From assembly GCF_019139675.1 (NCBI RefSeq), contig NZ_CP077077.1, positions 1,674,001 to 1,738,000 on the forward strand: a stretch of 64,000 bases of DNA, in the 5' to 3' direction. This document shows positions 1-9,037 of the stretch, piece by piece. Every line of letters starts with the position of its first letter. Positions within the stretch are counted from its first letter, which is position 1. This DNA comes from Pseudomonas maumuensis. GTDB taxonomy: Bacteria; Pseudomonadota; Gammaproteobacteria; Pseudomonadales; Pseudomonadaceae. A program made the translations under genes and the position numbers. The notes below the pieces were generated by a model. That model was not told where the DNA came from, did no database searches, and saw only the letters and a list, made by a program, of their open reading frames with translations.

Positions 1-127
1 AGGCCTTTGTAATTTCTGCATTTTCCTGATCGTAGGGAGGCTGCAGCTGCACAGTGATGCAGGTCTTTGCGTTTGCTTGCTTATATAATCGGCTGAAAGT
101 TTATGCCTGCACAGCAGGGCTATAGAA

Positions 128-673
128 TTAAAGCGAGTTGATATTGTTGAGCAGCATGTTTCGCGAGAAGTCGCTTCTTTGTATGCCAAAGATAAAGTCA
201 TATTCGGAGGATTCTTTCTTTATGACGGGTTTAGTCGACTTTGTTACGCTTTGTTTAAATTTCAGCGGTGTTTTGTTGTAGGCTCTGCTAAAACTTCTGG
301 AGAAGTGGGGTAGGGAGGAAAATCCGCAGGCATAGCTGATGTCGGTCAGTGACCAGTCCGGGGCAAGGTGGATGAACTCCTTTGCCAGGGCCAGGCGTAC
401 TCGCCACATCCACTTGATCGGGGTGACACCGTAAAATAAGTTGAACATTCGGCAAATATCAAATCTGGACTTGCCACAGATTTTTTCCAGGTCTTCCAGC
501 GCAATATCCTCTGAAATGTTATCTATGATGTGGTTTATCACTGTGACAATGCACAGTGCTTTCTCTGTATGTGCATGCTTGCCATAGATCTCAAAGTGAC
601 GTTTGTACAGGTCGTCCATTATTTTTTGTGTGAATAGGGTCTTTTCAGCATTCGAGATTTTGTGATCCCACAT
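128..673 (-). CDS. AraC-family transcriptional regulator
   Basis: The 181-residue protein has a C-terminal pair of helix-turn-helix motifs of AraC/XylS type (about residues 45-145), with the typical second-helix segment 'ISYACGFSS' followed by 'HFSRSFSRAYNKTP'. There is almost no N-terminal sensing domain: only about 45 residues precede the DNA-binding region, so it resembles the short AraC members. The start is ATG. The gene is A/T-rich and faces away from the exporter operon across about 420 bases. It probably regulates the adjacent exporter or the biosynthetic operon, but that is inference from position only. Family call is firm; the target is unknown. Confidence 0.85.
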   Translation of the reverse strand: MWDHKISNAEKTLFTQKIMDDLYKRHFEIYGKHAHTEKALCIVTVINHIIDNISEDIALEDLEKICGKSRFDICRMFNLFYGVTPIKWMWRVRLALAKEFIHLAPDWSLTDISYACGFSSLPHFSRSFSRAYNKTPLKFKQSVTKSTKPVIKKESSEYDFIFGIQRSDFSRNMLLNNINSL

Positions 674-872
674 ACAGACTCCGTTCTGCAGCGCTCAGTG
701 GCGAAATTTCTTATTTTTTATGTAAGCTTTTGGCTCGCATTCGAGTAAGCAATTGCTGTGCCACGTTATTTTTAGCTGCAACACGTTGTTTATTAAGTAG
801 TTTTTTCAATGATCTCAAGGTTGGGAAAGCGCAGTCCCATTTTCGAACGATTTTTTCCCAGTCTGCTGACAT

Positions 873-892
873 GCGTCCCATTATTGGGACGC
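873..892. promoter_or_regulatory. Perfect inverted repeat, candidate enhancer site
   Basis: Two 8-base arms, GCGTCCCA and TGGGACGC, are separated by four bases. The site lies about 155-190 bases upstream of the sigma-54 promoter at 1045-1061, the usual place for the binding site of an NtrC-type activator. The operon downstream encodes such an activator, so autoregulation is plausible. No second copy was noticed near the biosynthetic operon. The rest of 674-1095 is A/T-rich and shows no convincing gene. Confidence 0.5.
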
Positions 893-1044
893 GGTGAGTC
901 TTGGCCATGAGCAGCGAATACAAATAAACGTAGGGAGCGGCTCGGTGGCGAAATTGAGACCGTTGCTGGTTAGTCGAGCGCTGGCCAAACTCGGTGGGCA
1001 TTGCCAGACCTGTGATATCAGCACTTAAGTTTATTATCTTGAAT

Positions 1045-1061
1045 TTGGCATGAACCGTGCA
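1045..1061 (+). promoter_or_regulatory. Sigma-54 (-24/-12) promoter of the exporter operon
   Basis: The sequence TTGGCATGAACCGTGCA fits the consensus YTGGCACGRNNNTTGCW, with GG and GC separated exactly as required and only two mismatches. The predicted transcript would start near 1073, about 23 bases before the ATG at 1096. This argues against the upstream in-frame GTG at 1057. It agrees with the sigma-54-dependent response regulator encoded in the same operon. Confidence 0.7.
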
Positions 1062-1095
1062 TTCACTTGCCGATATTATCAACGTTGGTGTGCTT

Positions 1096-2346
1096 ATGGA
1101 TATTTCGATCCCGCAGTCGGGAACTAGGCGACTGCTCAAGAAACACAGCAAGGTCCTTGCCGTTGGCGTCTGCTCACTGGTACTGCTGCTGGCGATTTAC
1201 AACTATCGCTTCTCGCCTTATCAAGTGGCTCTTGGTAGCGTGGCGGTCGCCGAGGTCAAGTATGGTGATTTCTCCGTTGAGGTGCGCGGGAATGGCGTGC
1301 TGCTCCCTCGGGATATCAATTGGGTGGCTGCCAATGTTGATGCCCGGGTCGAAGAAATCATCTACAAGGCCGGCATGAAAGTCAGTAAGGGGCAGTTGTT
1401 GGTTGTCATGAGCAATCCTACGCTGGAGCAGCGGCTTCAGGAAAATCAACTCGAACTCAATGCCCTCAGGGCAGAAACCGAGGCCAAAAATGCTGAGCTT
1501 CAAAATAAGATCCTGACTCAAGAAGCAGTCATACTCGAAGCCAAAACCCGGTTGCTTGGATCGTCACTGCGACTTGCAGCCCAGAAACAATACAGTGAAG
1601 CCGTGCCACGGCTGGAATACGAAACTACGCGCATTCTGACTGAGCAATATACTCAGCAGGTCAGTTTTGAAGAGCGTAGGTTAGGGTCGCTCAAACTCAG
1701 TGTCGAGGCGGATAAAAAGGCCAACTTCATGCGTCTTGATAAAATGGAGTCGCTGGTTGCACTGGGGCAGCAGGAGGTAGATTCACTCAAGGTCAAATCA
1801 CCGATAGATGGTGTTTTACAGGATGTGAGCGTTCAGGTCGGACAGCGGGTAACGGTGGGCAGTGATATTGCTCGTCTTGCCAAAGAGACAGAGCTGTACG
1901 CCGAACTCAAAGTACCCGAACTACAGTCACGCGATCTTGCGGTCGGGCAGGCCGTCACGATCAACACTGGTCGCAGCCGGTTCACGGGAGTTCTTTCGAG
2001 GGTTGACCCCGCGGTGAGCAGCGGCACGGTCAAGGTCGATGTGACGTTCAATCAGCCTTTGCCGCAGGAAGCTCGCCCTGATCTGAGTGTCGATGGATTG
2101 ATCGCGGTGACGAAAATCAATCGCTCGTTGTATGTTGAGCGCCCGCCTTTCGCCCAGAATAACGTGTCTTCTACGCTCTACCGGCTGGACAAGAAGGATC
2201 GGTCAGCGAGCAAAATCAAAGTGGATTTCGGGCAGGGTTCAGCTGACTACATTCAGATCACCAGCGGGCTCCAGGCCGGCGACAAAATCATTCTCAGCGA
2301 CAGCACCGCCTGGCAGGGTGCTGATCGGATCGAAATTGCCAACTGA
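1096..2346 (+). CDS. MacA/HlyD-type periplasmic adaptor subunit of an ABC exporter
   Basis: The 416-residue protein begins with a charged N-terminus and one membrane anchor (about residues 22-37). A lipoyl-like half motif, an alpha-helical hairpin rich in Gln/Glu/Leu (about 105-215), a second lipoyl half ('VKSPIDGVLQDVSV') and beta-barrel domains follow. This is the layout of adaptors that bridge a MacB-type inner-membrane ABC transporter and a TolC channel. ATG 1096 was chosen because the GTG at 1057 lies inside the sigma-54 promoter; the Shine-Dalgarno sequence is weak. It is the first gene of an operon with the ATPase, the permease, a two-component system and a phosphopantetheinyl transferase. 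Export of the cluster product is inferred from context. Confidence 0.85.
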   Translation: MDISIPQSGTRRLLKKHSKVLAVGVCSLVLLLAIYNYRFSPYQVALGSVAVAEVKYGDFSVEVRGNGVLLPRDINWVAANVDARVEEIIYKAGMKVSKGQLLVVMSNPTLEQRLQENQLELNALRAETEAKNAELQNKILTQEAVILEAKTRLLGSSLRLAAQKQYSEAVPRLEYETTRILTEQYTQQVSFEERRLGSLKLSVEADKKANFMRLDKMESLVALGQQEVDSLKVKSPIDGVLQDVSVQVGQRVTVGSDIARLAKETELYAELKVPELQSRDLAVGQAVTINTGRSRFTGVLSRVDPAVSSGTVKVDVTFNQPLPQEARPDLSVDGLIAVTKINRSLYVERPPFAQNNVSSTLYRLDKKDRSASKIKVDFGQGSADYIQITSGLQAGDKIILSDSTAWQGADRIEIAN

Positions 2347-2392
2347 AGCAGCTCACGCCGGCTAACGGAACAATGCCCAGGAGACAGTAAAG

Positions 2393-3109
2393 ATGGAACC
2401 TTTGGTAGAACTGACTGACGTAAACAAGATTTTCCTGACTGATGAAATCGAAACCCATGCGCTCAGCAAGATCACCCTCACCCTTTGCAAGGGTGAGTAT
2501 GTGGCCATTTCGGGGCCTTCAGGCTGTGGCAAATCGACTCTGCTATCAGTCCTTGGGTTGCTGGATACCCCGTCCAGTGGCATGTATCGGTTGGCCGGTC
2601 ACAATGTCGAAAGTATCTCCAAACAGCAGCGTGCCCAGGTGCGTAATCGTGACATCGGCTTCATCTTCCAGTCGTTCAACCTCATCAGTGATCTGACGAT
2701 TGAGGAAAATGTCGCGCTGCCGCTGACCTACCGCAGCGACATTTCCAAGGCTGAGCGGCAGCAGAGAGTCGCCGAGGCCCTTGCCAAGGTCAATATGTCC
2801 CACCGTAGCCGTCACTATCCCTCACAACTTTCCGGCGGTCAGCAACAGCGCGTTGCGGTAGCCCGGGCCATCGTCGGTAATCCATCAATTCTGCTGGCGG
2901 ACGAACCCACCGGTAACCTGGATTCACAGAACGCCGAAGCGGTGTTGAATATCCTCGATACCCTGCATCAGGAAGGCGCCACGATCTGCATCGTGACCCA
3001 CGATCCTCGCTCGGCCGAGCGTGCCCAGCGGCGCATTGTCCTGTCTGACGGAAAGGTCGTCGGCGATGGAGAGTTGGTGCCGCAATTGACCCTGGTGAAG
3101 GAAGCATAA
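2393..3109 (+). CDS. MacB-type ABC transporter ATP-binding protein
   Basis: This 238-residue ATPase carries all core motifs: Walker A 'GPSGCGKSTLL', Q-loop 'FQSFNL', signature 'LSGGQQQ', Walker B 'ILLADEPTGNLD' and switch histidine 'VTHD'. It belongs to the LolD/MacB/FtsE group of ATPases that work with FtsX-like permeases. Here the ATPase and permease are separate chains rather than fused as in MacB. GGAG lies about ten bases before ATG. The stop codon is one base from the start of the permease gene, so the two are almost certainly translated together and form one complex. Confidence 0.92.
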   Translation: MEPLVELTDVNKIFLTDEIETHALSKITLTLCKGEYVAISGPSGCGKSTLLSVLGLLDTPSSGMYRLAGHNVESISKQQRAQVRNRDIGFIFQSFNLISDLTIEENVALPLTYRSDISKAERQQRVAEALAKVNMSHRSRHYPSQLSGGQQQRVAVARAIVGNPSILLADEPTGNLDSQNAEAVLNILDTLHQEGATICIVTHDPRSAERAQRRIVLSDGKVVGDGELVPQLTLVKEA

Positions 3110-3110
3110 G

Positions 3111-5540
3111 ATGCTTTTTGACATCCGTTATGCCCTGCGCTTGCTGCTGAAAAGCCCCGGTTTCAGTTTTATCACCGTGCTGATCATGTCCTGTGGTCTG
3201 GCGCTGACCCTGTACATGTTTTCGGTGATCAACACCATTATGTTCGCTGCACTTCCGTATCCGGACGGTAAGAGCATGGTGCTGGTCAACCCGACCGTGA
3301 ATGGTGTCAGCCTGAGCGACTCCGGGCTGAATTTCATGGACTACAGCGAAATCAAGGCGCGCTCTACTCAGCTTGAGAATGTCGGCTATTTCTACGCGGA
3401 ACGCGCAGATCTAAGCGATGGCAACAAGGCGGTGTCCTACATGGCCATCAGAAGCACCGCGCAGCTATTCTCATATGCGGCGGTTCAGCCTTATCGAGGG
3501 CGGGTGCTGAATCAGGAAGATGTCCAGTTGGGCGCCGAGCCTGTCGCGGTGATCAGCCATGCCATGTGGCAGAACTACTTTGCCGCTGATGCGCAGCTCA
3601 TTGGTCGTGATGTCAGGATCAATGGTATCCCTACCCGCATTGTCGGCATCATGCCGGAAAATTTTGCCTTCCCCTTCTTCCATGACCTGTGGCTCCCCTC
3701 ACAACTCGAGCCCTCGAAGTACCTGGTGCGCAAGGGCGCTCCGGAAGTGTCGGTGTATGCGCGCTTGAAGCCTGGTGCGACCCTCGAGGATGCCAACCGC
3801 GACCTCAATGGGGTGATGCAGTCGTTGGCGCAGGCGTATCCAGAAAGCAACAAAGGGCTTTCCGCTCAGGCACTGACGTTCCAGGAAAACTTCATGGGGG
3901 AGGAGAGCACGCTGATTTTTGTCGTTATGTTGATCGCTGTGAGTTTTGTCCTGTTGTTGGCCTGTTGCAATGTTGGCAACTTATTGTTGGCAAGAACGAC
4001 CGCGCGCTCCAAGGAGATCGCGATCCGGGTCGCACTGGGCTCACCCGCTGGTCGCCTGGTGCTTCAAATGATGCTGGAAAGCCTGCTGATCTGCTCTTTG
4101 TCCGGTGTCGTGGCGGTTTTGCTGGCGGCCTGGGGGCTGGAGATAACCAACACCCTATTGCCTGGTTTCGTACCCAACAAGATTCCGTTCTGGTGGCAGT
4201 TGTCACTCGATAATCTGTTGATCCTCAATGCCTTTGTCCTGGTGATTGTCACAGCGATGCTCACCAGCGCATTACCCGCCTGGAAAATCGTCCGTGGCAA
4301 TTTCAATGATGTGCTGCGTGATGGCACCCGCGGTGCGCAAAGTCGTGGCGCAGGTCGGGTTTCACGAAGCCTGGTCATCTTCGAGGTGGGGCTTTCCTGC
4401 TCAATCCTGTGTATGAGCGCGTTGTTCGCGTTGTTGGTCTATCAGGCGACCCGTACTGATTACGGTGTCGACACCAGTAATTACCTGACTGCGCAGATCC
4501 ACCTAAACGCTAACAGTTACCCTGACGATGCCAGCCGTATCCTGTTTTATCAGCGCCTGCGGGACGCCAGCGCCGCTATCTCCGGCGTAGAGCGGGCAGC
4601 ACTGACGACCAGCGCCGTTGGACAGTTCACTGTGCCGCGGCAGGTGGATGTCGACTCGTCGACCAACAACAGCAACGAGCGTTGGTCCCACCCGATGGTC
4701 AATGATGTGCAGGTCATGCCTGGCAGCCTGTCGGCGATGGGTCTTACTCCCATGGTGGGTAGGGAGTTCGGCTACGGCGACACTCAAGCATCACAACCTG
4801 TGGTCGTTGTCAGTCAGTCCTTCGCCGATAAGTTCTGGCCGGGAGAACGTGATGTGATTGGCAAGCGTCTGCGTTTTCGCGATACCGATGACCAACGCTG
4901 GTACAGCGTGGTGGGCGTGGTGCCCAGTGTCATCCATGGGCGGCCTTTCAGCGCGTTTCGTCACCGCGCCACGGTGTATCGCTCTCTGGAGCAGCACACC
5001 GCGCCCTCATTGATGCTGGTGCTGCGAGCCGCGCATCCCGAAACGATTGGGCCTGCCCTGATCAACGCGGTGCGTCAGGTGGACAGCAATCTCTCCGTCA
5101 ATCAGATCCAGACATTGAATGAACGCCTGGCGCGCAACACCGCGGGCTTGCTTTTCATCGCCAATCTTTTCATGTTGTTCGGCCTGGTGGCGATGATACT
5201 GGCGGCAACGGGTATTTATGCGGTGATGTGCAACTTGATCAGTCAGCGTACCCAGGAAATTGGCTTGCGCATGGCAATGGGCGCTACCGAAAGTGTTTTG
5301 TTGCGCATGCTGATGGCCCAAGGCGGCAAGCAGTTGGCGATCGGCCTTGTCATCGGTTTGCCCCTGGCTTTCCTGGCCGCGCCCAAACTGACGCGCATTC
5401 TGGGTGACGGACACACTCCTTTTGTGCTGTTGTTCTGTCTGGTCGCGCTGATGATCAGCCTGGTTGTGGCATTGGCGGTCTGGCTGCCTTCGCGGCGGGC
5501 AGCCAACATGTCGCCCGCCGACGCGATTCGTTACGAATAA
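3111..5540 (+). CDS. ABC transporter permease with duplicated FtsX/MacB domains
   Basis: The 809-residue protein has an N-terminal transmembrane helix after 'RYALRLLLKSPGF', a large MacB-type periplasmic domain, three helices near residues 265-385, then a second copy of the same unit with a periplasmic domain (about 435-660) and three C-terminal helices. The duplicated layout resembles the 'ADOP' type of permease, where one chain supplies both halves. It should pair with the ATPase upstream and the adaptor to drive efflux from the periplasm or inner membrane through TolC. Substrate is not readable from sequence; the neighbouring biosynthetic genes suggest the cluster's own product. Confidence 0.88.
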   Translation: MLFDIRYALRLLLKSPGFSFITVLIMSCGLALTLYMFSVINTIMFAALPYPDGKSMVLVNPTVNGVSLSDSGLNFMDYSEIKARSTQLENVGYFYAERADLSDGNKAVSYMAIRSTAQLFSYAAVQPYRGRVLNQEDVQLGAEPVAVISHAMWQNYFAADAQLIGRDVRINGIPTRIVGIMPENFAFPFFHDLWLPSQLEPSKYLVRKGAPEVSVYARLKPGATLEDANRDLNGVMQSLAQAYPESNKGLSAQALTFQENFMGEESTLIFVVMLIAVSFVLLLACCNVGNLLLARTTARSKEIAIRVALGSPAGRLVLQMMLESLLICSLSGVVAVLLAAWGLEITNTLLPGFVPNKIPFWWQLSLDNLLILNAFVLVIVTAMLTSALPAWKIVRGNFNDVLRDGTRGAQSRGAGRVSRSLVIFEVGLSCSILCMSALFALLVYQATRTDYGVDTSNYLTAQIHLNANSYPDDASRILFYQRLRDASAAISGVERAALTTSAVGQFTVPRQVDVDSSTNNSNERWSHPMVNDVQVMPGSLSAMGLTPMVGREFGYGDTQASQPVVVVSQSFADKFWPGERDVIGKRLRFRDTDDQRWYSVVGVVPSVIHGRPFSAFRHRATVYRSLEQHTAPSLMLVLRAAHPETIGPALINAVRQVDSNLSVNQIQTLNERLARNTAGLLFIANLFMLFGLVAMILAATGIYAVMCNLISQRTQEIGLRMAMGATESVLLRMLMAQGGKQLAIGLVIGLPLAFLAAPKLTRILGDGHTPFVLLFCLVALMISLVVALAVWLPSRRAANMSPADAIRYE

Positions 5541-5588
5541 ACGACTGCCGTGCTCGCTGGGCACGGTGCTCCAAGCAGGATGCTTGAA

Positions 5589-7001
5589 ATGAACGATAAG
5601 AAACACATCCTCGTCATAGACGACGACGCGGGTATCCTGACCAGCCTCGATATCCTGTTACGTCTGCAGGGCTACGACGTGACGCTGGAAACCCAGGCCG
5701 ATCGCTTGCTGGCGCATCTGTCCGCCAAGCCTTTCGATTTGGTGCTGATGGACATGAACTTCCAGAAGGACACCACGTCAGGCATGGAGGGGCTGCAGTT
5801 GCTGGCCGAGCTGAAGAAGTTCGACGACGGCTTGCCGGCGGTCGCGATGACCGGTTGGGGCAGCGTTGACATCATAGTGAACGCCATGCGCGCCGGCGCG
5901 GCCGACTTCATTCAAAAGCCTTGGGATAACGAACGTTTACTGAACATCGTTCAGCAGCAGATGAGCCTGAGTCAGGCGCGACGCTCGGGCGCTTGCCTGC
6001 GCGAAGAAAACAAGCTGCTCAAACTGGCGCTTGAAGATGACATGGACAGTGAGTGGGTAGTCCGCTCACCGGCGATGAAACGCCTGATCAGCCTGGTGGA
6101 AAAGGTCGCAGTGACCGACACCAGTGTGTTGATCCTGGGAGAGAACGGCACCGGTAAAAGCTTGCTGGCGCGGCATATCCACCAGATCTCTTCGCGTAGC
6201 GAACACAGCATCGTCGAAGTGAACATGGGCTGTATCAACGAGCAGCTGTTTGAAAGCGAAATGTTTGGTCATGTCAAAGGTGCCTTTACCGACGCGAGGG
6301 AGAATCGTATCGGCCGCTTCGAATTGGCTGACAAAGGAACACTGTTTCTCGACGAGATTGGTAACCTGCCCCTGACCCAGCAGGTGAAATTGTTACGGGT
6401 GCTGGAGGAGCGACAGTTCGAGCGCGTTGGATCTTCGCGTACCCAGACCACCGACTGCAGGATCATCGCCGCGACCAATTCCGATTTGGACCAAGCCGTG
6501 GCGCAAGGGCGGTTCCGTCAGGATCTGCTGTACCGCATGAACCTGATCCAGATCCAGCTTCCGCCGCTTCGTGAACGGCTGGAAGATATCGAGCCGCTGA
6601 CTGAGCGCTTCCTCAAACGTTTTGCGCGCAAGTACAACAAGCCCCGGCCGGTGCTATTGCCGCAGGCCCGTCAAGGGTTGTTGGACTATTCATGGCCCGG
6701 CAACATTCGAGAATTGAGCCACCTGTTGGAGCGCGCGGTGCTGCTGAGTCGCGCCAATGTGATCGATCGGGAAGATCTTTGCCTACCGTTTTCGCTGCCA
6801 AGCGAGCGCGCGGCGGGCCAGGTCATAGCCTCTTCGCCAGGCTTCACGGACGGCTGCACCCTGGCCGAAGCCGAAGAGACCTTATTGCTGCAGCGCCTGC
6901 GTCAGAATGATGGCAATGCGGTCAAGGCCGCGGAATCCCTGGGGATCAGCCGTAGCGCTTTTTATCGCCGGCTTGAGAAATTTAAAATTTGCCATGAGTA
7001 A
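5589..7001 (+). CDS. Sigma-54-dependent response regulator (NtrC family)
   Basis: This is a 470-residue regulator with a receiver domain (phospho-acceptor Asp55 in 'VLMDMN'), an AAA+ domain with Walker A 'GENGTGKS' and Walker B 'GTLFLDEIGN', and a C-terminal Fis-type helix-turn-helix ('AAESLGISRSAFYRRL'). The sigma-54 contact loop reads GAFTDA rather than the usual GAFTGA. ATG 5589 was preferred over 5550 and 5580 because AGGA lies at a good distance from it. The gene overlaps the kinase gene by eight bases. It probably activates the sigma-54 promoter at 1045-1061 and so its own operon. Whether it also controls the biosynthetic operon is unknown; I found no sigma-54 promoter there. Confidence 0.9.
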   Translation: MNDKKHILVIDDDAGILTSLDILLRLQGYDVTLETQADRLLAHLSAKPFDLVLMDMNFQKDTTSGMEGLQLLAELKKFDDGLPAVAMTGWGSVDIIVNAMRAGAADFIQKPWDNERLLNIVQQQMSLSQARRSGACLREENKLLKLALEDDMDSEWVVRSPAMKRLISLVEKVAVTDTSVLILGENGTGKSLLARHIHQISSRSEHSIVEVNMGCINEQLFESEMFGHVKGAFTDARENRIGRFELADKGTLFLDEIGNLPLTQQVKLLRVLEERQFERVGSSRTQTTDCRIIAATNSDLDQAVAQGRFRQDLLYRMNLIQIQLPPLRERLEDIEPLTERFLKRFARKYNKPRPVLLPQARQGLLDYSWPGNIRELSHLLERAVLLSRANVIDREDLCLPFSLPSERAAGQVIASSPGFTDGCTLAEAEETLLLQRLRQNDGNAVKAAESLGISRSAFYRRLEKFKICHE

Positions 7002-8319
7002 GTTGTTCCATTCATTCGAAGTTCGTCATTTGTTGCTGTGCAGCCTGGCACCGATTGGCGGAATTGCCGCTTACCTGCTGCTTTGGCTGTTTCCGCAGCA
7101 GTCCCTTTATCTCAAGCTGTTCACCTTGTTTGTTCTGGGTGTGATGCTGGTGTATTTCTGTTATCACTTTTTCCAGCAATTGATCTACAAGGTCAACGTC
7201 ATCTCCAATTTGCTGGAAGCGGTGGAGCAGGAGGATTTCAGCCTGCGCGGCGTAACCACCGGGGTGGGGGTTTTCGAGGGGCTGATTGGGCAAATAAACG
7301 CCATTTCCAGCCAGTTGTCGCGCCACCGTCAACAGCAGCGGGAGATGGATTTCTTGCTGCAAAAAGTGATTTCCAATATCACCGTCGCCATTTATGCCCT
7401 GGATGGCAATCACCATCTGATCTGGTGTAACAACGCAGCGTCGCGCATGTTGGGTACTTCGCTGGAAACGTTGATTGGCGATACGGCCAGCCGTTGGCAG
7501 TTGGATGACCTTTTGCGCAATGCCAATACCGAGCATCCTGTCGTGTCCGATCATGCAGGGCGACCCGGGCGCTACAAAGTCACCAGTGATACCTACATGG
7601 TGAATGGTGTTAAGAACGTGCTGTTGTTTGTCAGTGACGTTGACGAAATGCTGCGTCACGAGGAGCAGAAGACCTGGCAGGATTTATTGCGTGTGATCAG
7701 CCACGAGATCAACAACTCCCTCAGCCCGATCGCGTCCATCAGCCAAATGTTGCAACAACATTACCGGCAGCAGTCGGACCCTCTGCCGCCCGGGTTGACC
7801 GAGGGCATCGACCTGATCAACCGGCGCGCCCACGAGCTGATCGCGTTCATCAACAGCTACAGGCAATTGGGCAAACTGGCGCCCGCGCTGAAGACACGGG
7901 TGGATTTAGCTGCCCTGGTGACCGAGTTGCCGTTGTTGTTCTCCCATCGTGTGATCAACCTGAACGGGCCGCGTCCACTGATGGCCAGCCTCGATCGGGT
8001 GCAGGTGCATCAATTGCTGATCAACCTGATCAAAAATGCCGATGAATCGATGGGCGGCAGCACCGACAGTATCGATATCGAGTGGGCCGAGGAGAAGGGT
8101 CGTCTATTGATCACGATCCTCGACCGCGGCGTGGGGCTGAGCAATCCGCAAAACCTGTTCGTGCCTTTCTATACCACCAAACCCAATGGCACTGGCATCG
8201 GCCTGATCTTGTGCCGACAAATTGCCGAAAGCCACGGCGGTTACTTGTCTTTGGAAAATCGTCATGAGCAGACCGGTTGCAAGGTCACCATCAATTTGCC
8301 GCTGCAACCCCCTGCCTGA
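6994..8319 (+). CDS. Sensor histidine kinase, partner of the upstream regulator
   Basis: The 441-residue kinase has two N-terminal transmembrane helices (about residues 12-33 and 40-60) with a very short loop between them, then a HAMP-like linker, a PAS-like segment and the catalytic core. The H-box is 'VISHEINNSLSP' with phospho-acceptor His237, the N-box is 'LLINLIKNADES' and the G-box is 'GTGIGL'. The layout resembles NtrY-type kinases. With almost no periplasmic loop it probably senses a signal in the membrane or cytoplasm, or exporter state. The start ATG lies inside the end of the regulator gene, indicating translational coupling and a cognate pair. Confidence 0.88.
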   Translation: MSKLFHSFEVRHLLLCSLAPIGGIAAYLLLWLFPQQSLYLKLFTLFVLGVMLVYFCYHFFQQLIYKVNVISNLLEAVEQEDFSLRGVTTGVGVFEGLIGQINAISSQLSRHRQQQREMDFLLQKVISNITVAIYALDGNHHLIWCNNAASRMLGTSLETLIGDTASRWQLDDLLRNANTEHPVVSDHAGRPGRYKVTSDTYMVNGVKNVLLFVSDVDEMLRHEEQKTWQDLLRVISHEINNSLSPIASISQMLQQHYRQQSDPLPPGLTEGIDLINRRAHELIAFINSYRQLGKLAPALKTRVDLAALVTELPLLFSHRVINLNGPRPLMASLDRVQVHQLLINLIKNADESMGGSTDSIDIEWAEEKGRLLITILDRGVGLSNPQNLFVPFYTTKPNGTGIGLILCRQIAESHGGYLSLENRHEQTGCKVTINLPLQPPA

Positions 8320-8320
8320 G

Positions 8321-9037
8321 TTGATCCAAGGCCGAGGTGTCTGTCTGCTACAGCACTTTGACGATGGGCAGGTGGAAATGCCGGTTCGCCAACGTGCGCA
8401 ACGTTGGCTGCGTCAAGTGCTGGCTACTTACCTGGCGATTCCGGTTGATCAAGTGCGTATCGCCAGAAGCGCTACCGGCAAACCTTGGCTGCCTGAGCAC
8501 ACCTGGCTGCGTTTCAATCTGAGCCACAGCGGTCATTCGGCAGCCATCGCCTTGTGCCGGGACTGTGAAGTCGGGGTCGACCTGGAAAAAGTCAGCGGGA
8601 AAGTCTCGGTAAAAAAAGCCATTGCTCGCCGCTTCTTTCACCCTGATGAGCAACGCTGGTTGGCTCTTGATGATGCCAACTACCTCACTCGTTTCACGCA
8701 ACTCTGGAGTATGAAGGAAGCCTGGTTGAAGGCCCGAGGTACGGGGCTGACCCAATCGCTTGACAGCTTTTGCATCATCCCGCCGGCGGGCGCGAACGGA
8801 ATAGCGCAGGTCATGGAGTCCGTTGTCGGCACTGGGCAAGTTCATTACTGCCAGGTTCAAGGGGAGGCGCTTTTCTGTCTGGCTTATGGGGCGATCCCCG
8901 GCGCCCGGCAGCCGCCCGTTCAATGGCAGCTGGGCTGCCATCAAACTGAAAAGCGGCTGTTTACACCTGTTGACTACAAGCAGGCAGAAGTGGATATGTC
9001 GCTGGCGAACGAGCCTGCGGTGCCGGTATCGACTTGA
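8321..9037 (+). CDS. 4'-phosphopantetheinyl transferase (Sfp type)
   Basis: The protein shows the Sfp-family motifs 'NLSHSGHS', 'VGVDLEKV' and 'WSMKEAWLKA'; the acidic residues bind magnesium and the Lys and Glu help transfer. It would convert the two carrier proteins of the cluster to their holo forms using coenzyme A. No ATG fits: the first ATG in frame is too far inside the domain, so a TTG start at 8321, two bases after the kinase stop codon, is proposed (about 238 residues). This start is uncertain. The 3' end overlaps the convergent DUF2807-like gene by 64 bases. A private transferase here links exporter regulation to carrier activation. Confidence 0.82.
   Translation: MIQGRGVCLLQHFDDGQVEMPVRQRAQRWLRQVLATYLAIPVDQVRIARSATGKPWLPEHTWLRFNLSHSGHSAAIALCRDCEVGVDLEKVSGKVSVKKAIARRFFHPDEQRWLALDDANYLTRFTQLWSMKEAWLKARGTGLTQSLDSFCIIPPAGANGIAQVMESVVGTGQVHYCQVQGEALFCLAYGAIPGARQPPVQWQLGCHQTEKRLFTPVDYKQAEVDMSLANEPAVPVST

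Noticed and set aside
711..1151. 146-residue frame on the minus strand between the AraC and exporter genes
   Set aside because: It starts inside the adaptor gene, crosses the sigma-54 promoter and the palindrome, has no ribosome site, and its sequence shows no family pattern. The 65-residue part at 711-908 is equally unsupported.
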